The translations under genes and the position numbers were made by a program. Positions 15,632-24,567 of a DNA stretch of 40,217 nt are shown one piece after another. The stretch's first letter is position 1, and the number at the start of each line of letters is the position of its first letter. This stretch comes from DASUPK01 sp036276255 (GTDB taxonomy: Bacteria; Actinomycetota; Thermoleophilia; Solirubrobacterales; 70-9). The notes beneath the pieces are model-generated. The model was not told the origin of the DNA. It worked only from the letters and a program-made list of their open reading frames with translations, and did not search any database. Location of the stretch: assembly GCA_036276255.1 (NCBI GenBank), contig DASUPK010000193.1:1-40217 (forward strand), read 5' to 3'.

Positions 15632-16510
15632 TCACAGCTCCGGCACGTCCGCGCCCATCGGGGAGAAGGGCACGCGGCGGACCTCGGCCCAATCCCCGAC
15701 CCGCTCGCCCAGAGCCTTCATCACCTCGCCGGTGCTCTGCCAAAAGGTCCAAACCAGCACGGTCGGGCCGGCGCCCGAGATCGTCGCCCCAATCGCGCCC
15801 ATCCGCGGAGCCTCCTCCACGATCTCCATCGAGCGCGGGTAGAGATGGGCGCGGTAGGGCTGATGGAGGCGATCGCTCAGGCCCCGTCCGATCAGCGTCA
15901 GATCCGAGCGCTGGATGCCCAGGACGAGCTCCGAGACCGCTGAGATGTTGGCGACCGCGTCGGCGAGCGGAACCTGCTCCGGGATCGCCTTGCGGGCCTC
16001 CCCGGTCGGCACCTGCTCGCTCGGGACCACCACCACCGCCTCGACGCCCTGCGGGGGATCGAGCCGCGTGGAGGTGAGGGCGCCGTCGTTCTCTGCGCAG
16101 ACGACGAATCCACCGTAGAGAGCCGCCGCCACGTTGTCCGGATGGCCCTCGATCTCGGCCGCCTTCGCGAGCACGTCCTCCGGCTCCTGGGCCAGCTCGT
16201 AGAGATGGTCGGCGGCGAGCAGGCCGGCGACGATCGCCGCCGCGCTGGAGCCGAGGCCGGCCGCGAGCGGGATCTCGCTCTTGATCCTGAACGCGATTCC
16301 GTCCGCCGGCCGCAATGTCTCGAAGGCGCGCACGCAGAGGTTTGAGCGGTCGAGCGGGACGTCCAGCCCCTCCGCCTCGACCGAGAACGATCCGGCCTCC
16401 TCCACCTCCAGCTCGAGATGCATCGCGAGCGCGGCGGCCAGCACGTCGTAACCCGGGCCGAGGTTGGCCGAGGAAGCCGGCACCTTGACCAACCGTCGCC
16501 GAGCGGTCAT
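15632..16510 (-). CDS. thrB: Homoserine kinase
   Basis: 292 aa, a GHMP-family kinase that phosphorylates homoserine using ATP, the step before threonine synthase. The N-terminal VKVPASSANLGPGYDVLAAA and the phosphate-binding loop PLAAGLGSSAA (81-91) are diagnostic. The C-terminal GAIGATISGAGPTVLVW is the third GHMP motif. It is the last biosynthetic gene of the lysA-hom-thrC-thrB group, 49 bases after thrC. Confidence 0.97.
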   Translation of the reverse strand: MTARRRLVKVPASSANLGPGYDVLAAALAMHLELEVEEAGSFSVEAEGLDVPLDRSNLCVRAFETLRPADGIAFRIKSEIPLAAGLGSSAAAIVAGLLAADHLYELAQEPEDVLAKAAEIEGHPDNVAAALYGGFVVCAENDGALTSTRLDPPQGVEAVVVVPSEQVPTGEARKAIPEQVPLADAVANISAVSELVLGIQRSDLTLIGRGLSDRLHQPYRAHLYPRSMEIVEEAPRMGAIGATISGAGPTVLVWTFWQSTGEVMKALGERVGDWAEVRRVPFSPMGADVPEL

Positions 16511-16559
16511 GGCGGCAGGCTATCCGGCCGGGCGGAGTCCTCCTACCAGCAGGCGGCGG

Positions 16560-17594
16560 CTAGTCGAAGACGGCCTTCTCGACGGCCGAAAGATCCGCCT
16601 TGCACCCGGTCACCGCGGGAGCCTTGCCGAGGGCTGTGTCCGGATCCTTCAGCCCGTGGCCGGTGAGTACGCAGACGACGGTCTCCGGCGTCTCCATCCC
16701 CTCGGCCACCGGCAGGCCGTGCGCGAGCAGCCCGGCGACCGATGCGGCGGAGGCCGGCTCGCAGAAGACACCCTCGCTCGAGGCGATCCAGTGGTAGGCG
16801 TCGAGGATCTGCTCGTCGGAGACGGCAGCCACGCGCCCCCGGGACGCGGTGAACGCGTTCATCGCCTCCTCCCAGCGGGCCGGGTTGCCGATCCGGATCG
16901 CGGACGCCACGGTCTCGGGGTTTTCGATCGGGTGTCCCTCGACGAGCGGCGCCGCGCCCTCGGCCTGGAAGCCGTAGAGGATGGGCGACTCGCCGTATTC
17001 CTGGAATCCCTTCCACCAGGAGGTGACGTTGCCGGCGTTGCCCACCGGGATGGCGAGCGCGGCCGGCGCCTGGCCGAGCTCGTCGCAGGTCTCGAAGGCC
17101 GCGGTCTTCTGCCCCTCTATGCGCCAGGGGTTGACGGAGTTGACGAGCTCGACCGGGTGCTTCTTCGCGATCTCGCGGACGATCTCGAGGGCCTGATCGA
17201 AGTTCCCCTCCAGGGCGATCACGCGGGCCCCGTGCATCAGGGCCTGGGCGAGCTTGCCGATCGCGATCTTCCCTTCGGGGACGATCACCGCGCCGCGCAT
17301 TCCCGCGCGTGCGGCGTAGGCGGCACAGCTGGCGGCCGTGTTGCCGGTCGAGGCGCAGATGATCGCCTCCGCCCCCGAGCCCTTGGCGCGCGAGACCGCC
17401 ACCGTCATGCCGCGATCCTTGAAGCTGCCGGTCGGGTTGGCCCCCTCGAACTTGAGGTAGACGGCGGCCTCCACACGCTCGGAGAGCCTCGGGGAATGGA
17501 TCAATGGCGTCGAGCCCTCGTTCAGCGTCACGACCGGGTCCCCCTCCTCGAGGGGCAGGCGGTCGCGGTAGCGCTCGATCAGCGGGGTGGGCAT
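16560..17594 (-). CDS. thrC: Threonine synthase
   Basis: 344 aa, a PLP enzyme that converts O-phosphohomoserine to threonine. The Schiff-base lysine is K59 in NPTGSFKDRG. STGNTAASCAAYAARAG binds the cofactor phosphate region and PVGNAGNVTSWWKGF is also typical. The short form (about 350 aa) is that of actinobacteria. The ATG at 17594 has no clear ribosome-binding site; the 66-base spacer after hom is almost entirely an inverted repeat that ends directly at this start codon. Confidence 0.97.
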   Translation of the reverse strand: MPTPLIERYRDRLPLEEGDPVVTLNEGSTPLIHSPRLSERVEAAVYLKFEGANPTGSFKDRGMTVAVSRAKGSGAEAIICASTGNTAASCAAYAARAGMRGAVIVPEGKIAIGKLAQALMHGARVIALEGNFDQALEIVREIAKKHPVELVNSVNPWRIEGQKTAAFETCDELGQAPAALAIPVGNAGNVTSWWKGFQEYGESPILYGFQAEGAAPLVEGHPIENPETVASAIRIGNPARWEEAMNAFTASRGRVAAVSDEQILDAYHWIASSEGVFCEPASAASVAGLLAHGLPVAEGMETPETVVCVLTGHGLKDPDTALGKAPAVTGCKADLSAVEKAVFD

Positions 17595-17658
17595 CAGATG
17601 GCTGAGCTCACGGCGCTGTGCGCCTGGTGGCGGGCATGGTCGTGGGCTCAGTCATCTG
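17595..17658. repeat. Large inverted repeat in the hom-thrC spacer
   Basis: The arms 17595-17614 and 17639-17658 are complementary over 20 positions. Seventeen are Watson-Crick and three are G-T pairs on the plus strand (A-C mismatches in the hom-thrC mRNA), with a 24-base loop. The 3' arm in the mRNA ends immediately before the thrC ATG. It could hide the thrC ribosome-binding region, stabilise upstream mRNA or act as a partial terminator. Confidence 0.6.
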
Positions 17659-17660
17659 GC

Positions 17661-18887
17661 CTAGCCGAACTCTTCCTCGATCACCCGGATCGAGCGAGGC
17701 TCCGAGCGCAGGAACCTGAGCTTCGCGATGCGGCGCAGCGCCGCGGCGAACCGCTTCTCGCTCACGGGGTGCATGACCATGATCAGCTGGGCCTCGCCGC
17801 CGAGGCCTCGCTGGACCACGCTCCGCACAGAGACCCCGTTGTCGCCGAGGACCTCCGCCACCCTGGCGAGCACCCCGGGCTCATCGTCCACCTCGAGGTG
17901 GAGGTAGAAGGCCATTCTTGCGTCCTTGGCGATGCGCAGCCTCGCGTTCTCCTCGAAGAGCGGCGAGCCGCCGCCGATCACTGAGACGACGTCGCCGAGC
18001 ACCGCGGCCGCCGTCTCCGGTCCGCCGGCGCCCGGCCCCGACATGGTGATCTCGGTGATCGCCGGCGCCTCCACCATCACGGCGTTGAACGGCCCCTCGA
18101 TCGGCGAGAGCGGATGACCCGGGTAGAGGAAGCAGGGGAAGACGCGCACGCTGATCTCGCCCTCTCCGATGCGCTCCGCGACGCCGAGCAGCTTCAACGA
18201 GAGCCCGAGCTCCTTCGCGTAGGCGATGTCGTCCGGCTTGATCCGCTCGATCCCCTCGTAGGGGACGTCCTTGAGCTCGACCGGGGCGCCGAAGGCGAGG
18301 CGGGCCAGAATGGCCATCTTCGCCGCCGCGTCCGCACCACCGACGTCGTCGGTCGGATCGGCCTCCGCATAGCCGAGGTCCTGGGCCTGCTTCAGCGCCT
18401 CCTCGTAGGAGAGGCCGCTGCGGGTCATCTCGGTGAGGATGTAGTTGGTCGTGCCGTTGACGATCCCGAAGACCTTCTCGATCGGGATGGCGCCGAGGCT
18501 CTCCTGGACGACGCGGATCACCGGAATCGCACCGGCGACCGCTGCCTCGAAGCGAAGCTGGGCGCCGCCCTCCCGCGCAGCCGCGACCAGCTCATCGCCG
18601 TGCTGGGCCAGCAGCTGCTTGTTCGCCGTGACGACGTGCTTGCCCTCACGCAGCGCGCGGGTGACGTAGTCCAGCGCCGGATCGATGCCGCCGATCAGCT
18701 CCACCACGATCTCGCTGCGCGACAGGATTCGGTCGAAGTCCCCCTGGCGGCGGCTGAGGACGCCGCTCACCCGCGGGCGCCTGCCGGAGACCTCCTCCAC
18801 CATCCCGGCCCGCTCGTTGAGCAGCCGGCGGAACGCTGCCCCCACCGTCCCCTTGCCGAGGATCCCGACGTTCACCGTTTCGGCCAT
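17661..18887 (-). CDS. hom: Homoserine dehydrogenase with ACT domain
   Basis: 408 aa, reduces aspartate semialdehyde to homoserine with NAD(P)H. The Rossmann motif GILGKGTVG lies near residues 8-16. ANKQLLA and GIVNGTTNYILTEM are family signatures. The C-terminal 80 or so residues (AFYLHLEVDDEPGVLARVAEVLGDNGVSVRS) form an ACT domain, the likely site of threonine feedback. ATG 18887 overlaps the lysA stop by one base (TTGATG); an adjacent in-frame TTG would add only one residue. Confidence 0.96.
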   Translation of the reverse strand: MAETVNVGILGKGTVGAAFRRLLNERAGMVEEVSGRRPRVSGVLSRRQGDFDRILSRSEIVVELIGGIDPALDYVTRALREGKHVVTANKQLLAQHGDELVAAAREGGAQLRFEAAVAGAIPVIRVVQESLGAIPIEKVFGIVNGTTNYILTEMTRSGLSYEEALKQAQDLGYAEADPTDDVGGADAAAKMAILARLAFGAPVELKDVPYEGIERIKPDDIAYAKELGLSLKLLGVAERIGEGEISVRVFPCFLYPGHPLSPIEGPFNAVMVEAPAITEITMSGPGAGGPETAAAVLGDVVSVIGGGSPLFEENARLRIAKDARMAFYLHLEVDDEPGVLARVAEVLGDNGVSVRSVVQRGLGGEAQLIMVMHPVSEKRFAAALRRIAKLRFLRSEPRSIRVIEEEFG

Positions 18888-20206
18888 CAAGTGTCCCTGC
18901 TCAGCAGGTCATCCCAGGTCTCGCGGCGGACCACGACCCTCGCCTCGCCGTCGCGGCAGAAGATCACCGGAGGCCTCGGCACGCCGTTGTAGTTGTTGGC
19001 CATCGCGTGACCGTACGCGCCCGTCGCGGGCGTGACGAGCACGTCGCCGACGCGCGGAGCGGCGAGCTCGGCGTCCCTCACCAGCACGTCGCCAGACTCG
19101 CAGTGCATTCCGGCGACCGTCGCCAGGGTCCCCGGCGTCTCTGCCGCCCGGCCCGCGATCAGGGCCTCGTAGCGGGACCCGTAGAGCATCGGCCGCAGGT
19201 TGTCGGACATTCCTCCGTCGACGGCCACGTAGGTGCGCACCCCGGGGATCTCCTTCACGGTCCCGACCCGATAGGCCGTCACACCGGCGTTGCCGACCAG
19301 CGAGCGGCCAGGCTCCACCAGGATCCGCGGCGCCGGATCGAAGACCCGCTGCACGCCTCGCACCTTGACGTCGACATAGTCGGCGATCGAGGGCGGCTCG
19401 TCGCTGTCGAGATAGGCGATCCCGAGCCCGCCGCCGACGTTGAGGAGCTCGGGCGCGAGGTCGACCGAATCGCAGAACCCGGCGATCACCTCGATCGCCT
19501 TCACGTAGGGCTCGAGCTCGAAGATCTGGGAGCCGATGTGAGCATGGAGCCCGACCAGCTCAAGATTCTGTGACTCGCGCACCCGCTCCACGGCGAGCTC
19601 GGCGAGCCGGTCGGCGAGGCCGAAGCCGAACTTGGAGTCGAGCTGGCCGGTCTGTACGTAGTCGTGGGTCGACGGCTTGATCCCGGGCGTCACCCGGATC
19701 AGCACCTTCTGCGGGCGGTCGAGGAGGCGATCCGCGAGCTCGATCTCGTCGAACGAGTCGAGGATCAGATGGCCGACGCCGGCGCCGAACGCGTGGCGAA
19801 GCTCGCGCTCGGTCTTGTTGTTGCCGTGCATGTGGATCCGGGCGGGGTCAAAGCCGGCGGCCAGGGCCATGTGGAGCTCACCGCCGGAGGCCACGTCCAC
19901 CGAGAGGCCCGCTTCGCGCATCAGGCGGTAGGCGGCCGTGCAGGGGAGCGCCTTGCTCGCGTAGATGACCTCGTAGGAGTCGGTGCGCTCCGCGAACGCC
20001 CGGAGGTACTCATCCGCGCGGTGGCGGATGTCTTCCTCCGCGTAGATGTAGGCGGGCGTCCCGAAACGCTCGGCGAGCTCGACCACGTCAGCGCCGGCGA
20101 TCTCGAGGTGGCCGCGCTCGTTCACGCGCGAGCCGGCCGGATATACCGGCGAGGTGGCGACCGGATCGGCGGCCGCCGCGGGCGAGCTGTCGGCTTCAAC
20201 GTTCAT
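18887..20206 (-). CDS. lysA: Diaminopimelate decarboxylase
   Basis: 439 aa from ATG 20206, a PLP-dependent fold-III enzyme making L-lysine from meso-diaminopimelate. The PLP lysine is K85 in IYASKALPC. The HIGSQIF motif, the EPGRSLVG motif and the active-site HCESGD near the C-terminus are all present. The N-terminal 25 or so residues are low-complexity and the start lacks a Shine-Dalgarno sequence, so leaderless translation or another start is possible. It opens the lysine/threonine operon and is divergent from the hydrolase gene, 31 bases apart. Confidence 0.95.
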   Translation of the reverse strand: MNVEADSSPAAAADPVATSPVYPAGSRVNERGHLEIAGADVVELAERFGTPAYIYAEEDIRHRADEYLRAFAERTDSYEVIYASKALPCTAAYRLMREAGLSVDVASGGELHMALAAGFDPARIHMHGNNKTERELRHAFGAGVGHLILDSFDEIELADRLLDRPQKVLIRVTPGIKPSTHDYVQTGQLDSKFGFGLADRLAELAVERVRESQNLELVGLHAHIGSQIFELEPYVKAIEVIAGFCDSVDLAPELLNVGGGLGIAYLDSDEPPSIADYVDVKVRGVQRVFDPAPRILVEPGRSLVGNAGVTAYRVGTVKEIPGVRTYVAVDGGMSDNLRPMLYGSRYEALIAGRAAETPGTLATVAGMHCESGDVLVRDAELAAPRVGDVLVTPATGAYGHAMANNYNGVPRPPVIFCRDGEARVVVRRETWDDLLSRDT

Positions 20207-20237
20207 GGGAGAGGCAATTCTGACGGGAACGAGCAGA

Positions 20238-20975
20238 ATGCCCGCAATGGAGCGCTCGATGCCCCGCGGCCCCGCCCGCGAGGACACGCACAATCGGCTC
20301 GCGTATGCGCTCTGGCTGCCGGATGACGAGCCGCCCTATCCCGGGATCGTCGTCGTCCACGGCGCCGGCTCCAGAAAGGAGAACCATGCCGACTTCGCGC
20401 GGCTGGCGATCGCGAGCGGCTGGGCAGCCCTCACCTTCGATCTGCCCGGGCACGGTGAGAGCGAGCCGGAGATGACGGGCGCGGCGGTCGACGCCGTGGC
20501 CTCGATGGCGCACCTGCTGGAGGTGCAGGAGGGTGTCGACGAGAACCGGGTCGCCGTCCGGGGATCGAGCCTCGGCGGCTTCCTCGCGCTCTGCGCCGCC
20601 GCGGCCGCCCCCGAGATCGCCGGCGTGATCGCGATCTGCCCCGCGAGCGAGGACCACCTCGCGCGCGGCGTGCGAAGCGGACGCTTCGACATGCGGGCCG
20701 GGGACCCCGTCGACCTGGAGGCCTGGCTGGTCGCCCAGGACGTCGGCGAGGCGGTCGAGCGGATCGCCGGGCGCCCGCTGATCCTGATGCACGCCGAGGG
20801 GGACACCCAGATCCCGAGCGACCACTCGGAGGAGCTCTACGAGCGGGCCGGGGAGCCGCGCAAGCTGGTCATCGCGCCAGGCGGCGCCCACACGACGGTC
20901 CAGCACGATCCGGAGCTGCAGGGAATGGCGCTGCGCTGGCTCGAGCGCGAGCTGCGCCCGGCCGGCCGCCGTTAG
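20238..20975 (+). CDS. Alpha/beta hydrolase, dienelactone-hydrolase-like
   Basis: 245 aa from ATG 20238; upstream in-frame starts would overlap lysA, and ATG 20247 is also possible. The fold is clear: VVVHGAGSRKENH (oxyanion region), the nucleophile elbow RGSSLGG with Ser111, an acid in MHAEGDTQIPS, and the catalytic His in APGGAHTTVQHD. There is no signal peptide, so it is cytoplasmic. The substrate is unknown; the length fits small carboxylesterases or acyl hydrolases. Confidence 0.88.
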   Translation: MPAMERSMPRGPAREDTHNRLAYALWLPDDEPPYPGIVVVHGAGSRKENHADFARLAIASGWAALTFDLPGHGESEPEMTGAAVDAVASMAHLLEVQEGVDENRVAVRGSSLGGFLALCAAAAAPEIAGVIAICPASEDHLARGVRSGRFDMRAGDPVDLEAWLVAQDVGEAVERIAGRPLILMHAEGDTQIPSDHSEELYERAGEPRKLVIAPGGAHTTVQHDPELQGMALRWLERELRPAGRR

Positions 20976-21044
20976 TGGTTGCCGGCGAAATGGGCCTCGC
21001 AGCTCCGTGGCTTGGCGCCAAAGATCGGCATCCAGCCCGGGGGA

Positions 21045-21878
21045 CTAGTGCCAGGAGTGAGAGGACCCGTGAGAGGACTCGTGGCCCCTGCCGTCACCGG
21101 CGAAGGAACCCGTGGAGCTCGGGTCGGAGTTGAGACTGGAGCCGGGGTCGGAGTTGAAACTGGAGCCGGAGCCTGAGCTGGTGGGCGGTGTGGGCCTCCC
21201 GAAGGGACCCTTGCCCGTGATGACCCCGTCGCTGTCCGTGATGACCCCGTCGCTGTCGTTGCCCGTGTCGGGGTTCTCCTTGCCGTTCGTCCCGCTGCCG
21301 ATGTCCCCGTGCGAACCGCCGGGGTGAGCCGGGTGAACCGGAAGCGTCGGGCCTTTGGTTGCCGTGCCGGGCCCCTGGCTGCCACCCCCGGAGTCGCTGC
21401 TGTCACCGGAGCCGCTGGTGGGCGGAGGCGCGGTGGTCGCGGGCGGGTTGGTCAGGCCGGACTTGGGCTGACCGCCGTTGCCGCCGTTGCCGCCCTTCCC
21501 GCCGCCGTTGCCGCCCTTCCCGCCGCCGTTGCCGTCCGTGGGCGAGACGGCGCCCCCTCCCGTCTGACCTGCGGGAACGGAGGTGGACGCAAGCTGACCG
21601 GCAGCCGCGCTGACCGGCACTGCGGTTCCGGCCGAGGAGCCACCGGGGGTCGCGGTGCTGAGCTCGACGTTGCCGTTCACGGGCCCCTCACTCCCGGTTG
21701 GCCAGACATTGAACGAAACGATGCCGACCAAGGTCACGAAGACGATTGCGGCACCAGCAAGCAGGGCGCCCGAGGCTCCGATCCCGACGATGAAGCTCTC
21801 AGGGGTGTTGTTCGTTGATGTCCTGGCCGCCGCGTGGGTATCCCCCCCTCGCACGGCACGCCTATCGCGCGCACTCAC
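21045..21878 (-). CDS. Membrane-anchored Ser/Gly/Pro-rich repeat protein
   Basis: 277 aa if started at GTG 21878; the frame also opens at GTG 21920 (291 aa), and neither has a clear ribosome-binding site. One membrane helix near the N-terminus (IGASGALLAGAAIVFVTLVGIVSF) is followed by about 200 residues of low complexity predicted to lie outside the cell. Tandem repeats include the GGNGGGK heptad (21475-21535), DSDGVIT twice (21221-21262) and an eight-residue SSLNSDPG/SSFNSDPG pair (21116-21165). The end is His/Ser-rich (HESSHGSSHSWH). It resembles a cell-wall-spanning stalk; no catalytic domain is visible. Confidence 0.7.
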   Translation of the reverse strand: MSARDRRAVRGGDTHAAARTSTNNTPESFIVGIGASGALLAGAAIVFVTLVGIVSFNVWPTGSEGPVNGNVELSTATPGGSSAGTAVPVSAAAGQLASTSVPAGQTGGGAVSPTDGNGGGKGGNGGGKGGNGGNGGQPKSGLTNPPATTAPPPTSGSGDSSDSGGGSQGPGTATKGPTLPVHPAHPGGSHGDIGSGTNGKENPDTGNDSDGVITDSDGVITGKGPFGRPTPPTSSGSGSSFNSDPGSSLNSDPSSTGSFAGDGRGHESSHGSSHSWH

Positions 21879-21984
21879 GTTAGGAGCATCGTCCCGAATC
21901 CGGATGGCTTTAGTAACCACAAAACCGAGGTAGCCATTTGTCCTATCAAGAAGACTCCGCGTCTACCGAAAAGAAGGTGGGGAG

Positions 21985-23127
21985 TTACAGGTAGCCGAGC
22001 GGGTCCGTCGTCTGGCCGTTGATCCGCACCTCGAAGTGGACGTGCGGGCCGAAGCAGTAGCCGGTGCAGTCGCTCAGGCCGATGATCTGGCCCTGGGCCA
22101 CCTGCTGGCCGACGGACACGAGGAAGCGCTCCTGATGGCCGTAGCAGGTCGAGAGCCCGCCGCCGTGATCGATGCAGGTGTAGTTCCCATACCCGCCCGT
22201 CGGGCCCGCGATCGTGACCGTTCCCGCGGCCGCGGCTCGAATCGAGGTCCCGGTCGGGACGCCGATGTCGACACCGGGATGGAACTCGTATCCGTTGCCG
22301 ATGTCGCGCGGCCCGTATCCCGAGGTGATCGGCCCGTTCACCGGCCAGATCAGCCCGTGGCCCCCCGCCCTGATCGGTCCCGCGGGCAGCGCGCCTGTTC
22401 CGGCGCCGAGCTGCTCGGCGATCTTCTGCGAGATGTCGTTGAGGTTGCCCTCGAGATCGTCCTGCTGGTTTCGGACCTTCTCCAGGGTGGCGTGCTGCTT
22501 GCGCCGGGCGGTGGCGAGCTCGCTGGTCCGCTGCTGCAGCTGCGCCGCTGTGACCTCCAGCTCGTGCTTGCGAGCCGCGATCTCGTCACGCGCCGTGCGA
22601 ATTGTGTTGACGGTCAGCTGCATCTCGTTGCGCAACCCGCGAACCCGGGAGACGATGTCGTTGTCCTGATGCTGGAGGGTCTGGACGTACTGCGTCCGCG
22701 CCAGCAGATCGTCGAAGCCGTGCGCCTGCAGGAGGACGGTGATCAGGTCGGGCTCGCTCGACTCGTAGATCGCGACAAGCCTCTGCTCGAGGAGCTGAAC
22801 CGCCTCGCGCAGACGCTGCTTCAGCGCTGTCAGGCGGGCCTGGGCGGAGTCCATCTCGTCCTGCTTCTGCCGCAGGTCGGCCGCCGCCGCCGCCTGGCGA
22901 TTGCGCAGGGCGGCGACCTGCGAGGTGAGCTGCTGCAGCTGTTCCGACTCGTGGCTGATCCTGTTGGTGAGCACGCCGGCGTGAGCCCGCGCGTGCGAGA
23001 GCCGCTTCTGCGTCGAGTTGAGCTTCTGGGTGAGGCTCTGACCTGAGGCGCTCCCGCCCCAGACCGCGCACGCGCAGACGAGCACGGCGCCCGCGAGCGC
23101 CAGTATCAGTCGCTTGGATCCCGTCAT
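21985..23127 (-). CDS. Secreted coiled-coil M23 endopeptidase
   Basis: 380 aa. An N-terminal signal peptide (KRLILALAGAVLVCACAVWG...SASG) is followed by a long coiled coil (about 30-235), rich in Gln/Leu heptads, as in EnvC/RipA-type regulators. The C-terminal LytM/M23 domain (about 260-380) has the zinc ligands HPGVD (H-x3-D) and HVHFE (H-x-H), so it is expected to be catalytically active on peptidoglycan cross-links. It probably acts in cell-wall remodelling or division. Two Cys pairs in the catalytic domain (CIDHGGGLSTC and CTGYC) could form disulfides outside the cell. Confidence 0.93.
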   Translation of the reverse strand: MTGSKRLILALAGAVLVCACAVWGGSASGQSLTQKLNSTQKRLSHARAHAGVLTNRISHESEQLQQLTSQVAALRNRQAAAAADLRQKQDEMDSAQARLTALKQRLREAVQLLEQRLVAIYESSEPDLITVLLQAHGFDDLLARTQYVQTLQHQDNDIVSRVRGLRNEMQLTVNTIRTARDEIAARKHELEVTAAQLQQRTSELATARRKQHATLEKVRNQQDDLEGNLNDISQKIAEQLGAGTGALPAGPIRAGGHGLIWPVNGPITSGYGPRDIGNGYEFHPGVDIGVPTGTSIRAAAAGTVTIAGPTGGYGNYTCIDHGGGLSTCYGHQERFLVSVGQQVAQGQIIGLSDCTGYCFGPHVHFEVRINGQTTDPLGYL

Positions 23128-23181
23128 CTGAGCGACACAGGTTGAACGCCCGGAGGGCGCCTACTGAAAACGCGGTTGCAG

Positions 23182-24495
23182 CTACGCGGCGGTGGTGGCG
23201 GTCTGGTGCTCCGCCGCGGCGCCGTTGCCCGCGTCGCCGTTCGACCCCGAGCCGTTGACCGCCTGCCCGGCGGCCTCGGCGGCCTGGGCAAAGCGCTCCT
23301 GGTAGGTCCGGGCCTGCATCCGGGAGATCACCAGGCGCTGCACCTGGGCCGTGCCCTCGAACAGCTGGTAGATCTTCGCGTCCCGGAACCACTTCTCCAG
23401 CGGGCATTCCGTCGTCTGCGCGTAGGGCCCGACCAGGTCCATCAGGGTGGTCGTCGCCCACATCGTGACGTCGCCGGCCTTCAGCTTCGACATCGAGCCC
23501 TGGCCGCCCGTCATCGGGATGCCGTTGCGCCCCATCCAGGAGGCGCGCTGAACGAGCAGCCGCGCGGAGTCGATCTCCGTCGCCACGTCGGCTAGGACCT
23601 GCTGGATCCGCTGCTCCTCGAGGGCGGGCTTGCCGCCGTCGACCGTCTCGTGGCCGAGATACTCGAGCGTCCATTCATACGAGGCCTGCGCGATCCCGAG
23701 CGCCGAGGCGCCCACGATCGGGCGCGTCATCTCGAAGGTCGCGAGGGCGTTCGATGATCCGCCCTTCTGACCAGAGCGGGCGCGCTCGAGCTTGCGGTTC
23801 AGCTTGTCCATCCCGCCGAGCAGGTTCTCGACCGGGATCCGGCAGTCCTCCAGGACGACCTCGGCGGTGTGGGAGGCGCGGATGCCGATCTTCGACTCCT
23901 TCTTGCCCTGGCGGAGGCCGGGGGTTCCCTTGCCGACGACGAAGGAGGCCTGGCCGCGGTGGCCGAGCTCCGGGTCGACGGTCGCGACGACCACGTGGAC
24001 GTCGGCGATGCCGCCGTTGGTGATGAAGACCTTGGTCCCGTTGAGCACCCATTCGTCGCCGTCGAGCGTCGCGGTCGTCTTCAGGCTCTTGACGTCGGAG
24101 CCGGCCTGCGGCTCGGTCACGGCGTAGGCGCCCAGGGCGATCTCGTCACCGATGCCGAAGCACTGCGGGACCCACTCGGCGATCTGCTCGGGGGTCCCGG
24201 AGGCAGCGATGCCGGCGGCGGCAAGGCCGGAGCCCTGGACGGCGAGCGCGATCCCCGCGCACCCCCAATGGAGCTCCTCTGCCGTGATCACGCCGAACTG
24301 GCCACCCGGGTCGGCGCCCATCCGCTGCATGTGCTCGAGTCCCTGCAGGCCCCACCTGCGGGCCTCCTTCATCACTTCCCAGGGAGTGCTCTCCTCCTCG
24401 TCGTGCTGGCGGGCGACGGGGCGAATGACCTCGCGCGAGAACTTGCGGACGTACTCGCGGTGCTCCTGCTGCTCGTCGGTGAGCGCGAAATCCAT
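23182..24495 (-). CDS. Acyl-CoA dehydrogenase
   Basis: 437 aa, FAD-dependent oxidation of acyl-CoA to enoyl-CoA, first step of beta-oxidation or of a related branched-chain or aromatic acid pathway. AYAVTEPQAGSD (125-134) and WVLNGTKVFITNGG (149-162) are the substrate and FAD motifs. The catalytic base is Glu380 in QLFEGTAQVQ, the position used by short/medium-chain enzymes. A low-complexity tail (about 415-437) extends the usual length. A dyad operator lies about 40 bases upstream of the start, almost identical to one before the thiolase gene. Confidence 0.95.
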   Translation of the reverse strand: MDFALTDEQQEHREYVRKFSREVIRPVARQHDEEESTPWEVMKEARRWGLQGLEHMQRMGADPGGQFGVITAEELHWGCAGIALAVQGSGLAAAGIAASGTPEQIAEWVPQCFGIGDEIALGAYAVTEPQAGSDVKSLKTTATLDGDEWVLNGTKVFITNGGIADVHVVVATVDPELGHRGQASFVVGKGTPGLRQGKKESKIGIRASHTAEVVLEDCRIPVENLLGGMDKLNRKLERARSGQKGGSSNALATFEMTRPIVGASALGIAQASYEWTLEYLGHETVDGGKPALEEQRIQQVLADVATEIDSARLLVQRASWMGRNGIPMTGGQGSMSKLKAGDVTMWATTTLMDLVGPYAQTTECPLEKWFRDAKIYQLFEGTAQVQRLVISRMQARTYQERFAQAAEAAGQAVNGSGSNGDAGNGAAAEHQTATTAA

Positions 24496-24532
24496 TTTCG
24501 AGCGGCCTGCCTTTCCGGAGATGGAGAGACTG

Positions 24533-24556
24533 ATTGACTGGTCAGTCAGCCAGTTT
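24533..24556. promoter_or_regulatory. Operator 1 upstream of the acyl-CoA dehydrogenase
   Basis: Core TGACTGGTCAGTCAGCCAGT at 24535-24554. It holds two overlapping dyads: TGACTG/CAGTCA with a two-base gap, and ACTGG/CCAGT with an eight-base gap. The site differs at only three of 24 positions from the one at 30038-30061. Position about 40-60 bases before the start codon fits repression. The dyad style suggests a TetR-family fatty-acid regulator. Confidence 0.7.
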
Positions 24557-24567
24557 ACCCGAACCGG

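Noticed and set aside
17609..17660. Threonine-type leader peptide for attenuation in the hom-thrC spacer
   Set aside because: A nine-codon ORF with two Thr codons exists (MPATRRTAP), but two are too few for a convincing attenuator; only the inverted repeat is reported.
20972..21406. 144-aa minus-strand ORF rich in Thr/Pro/Arg
   Set aside because: Other-frame reading of the repeat region of the membrane-anchored protein; no motif and no start signal.
21475..21535. CRISPR-like short repeats
   Set aside because: Period-21 copies are in frame, adjacent and without spacers; they encode a Gly/Asn/Lys repeat.
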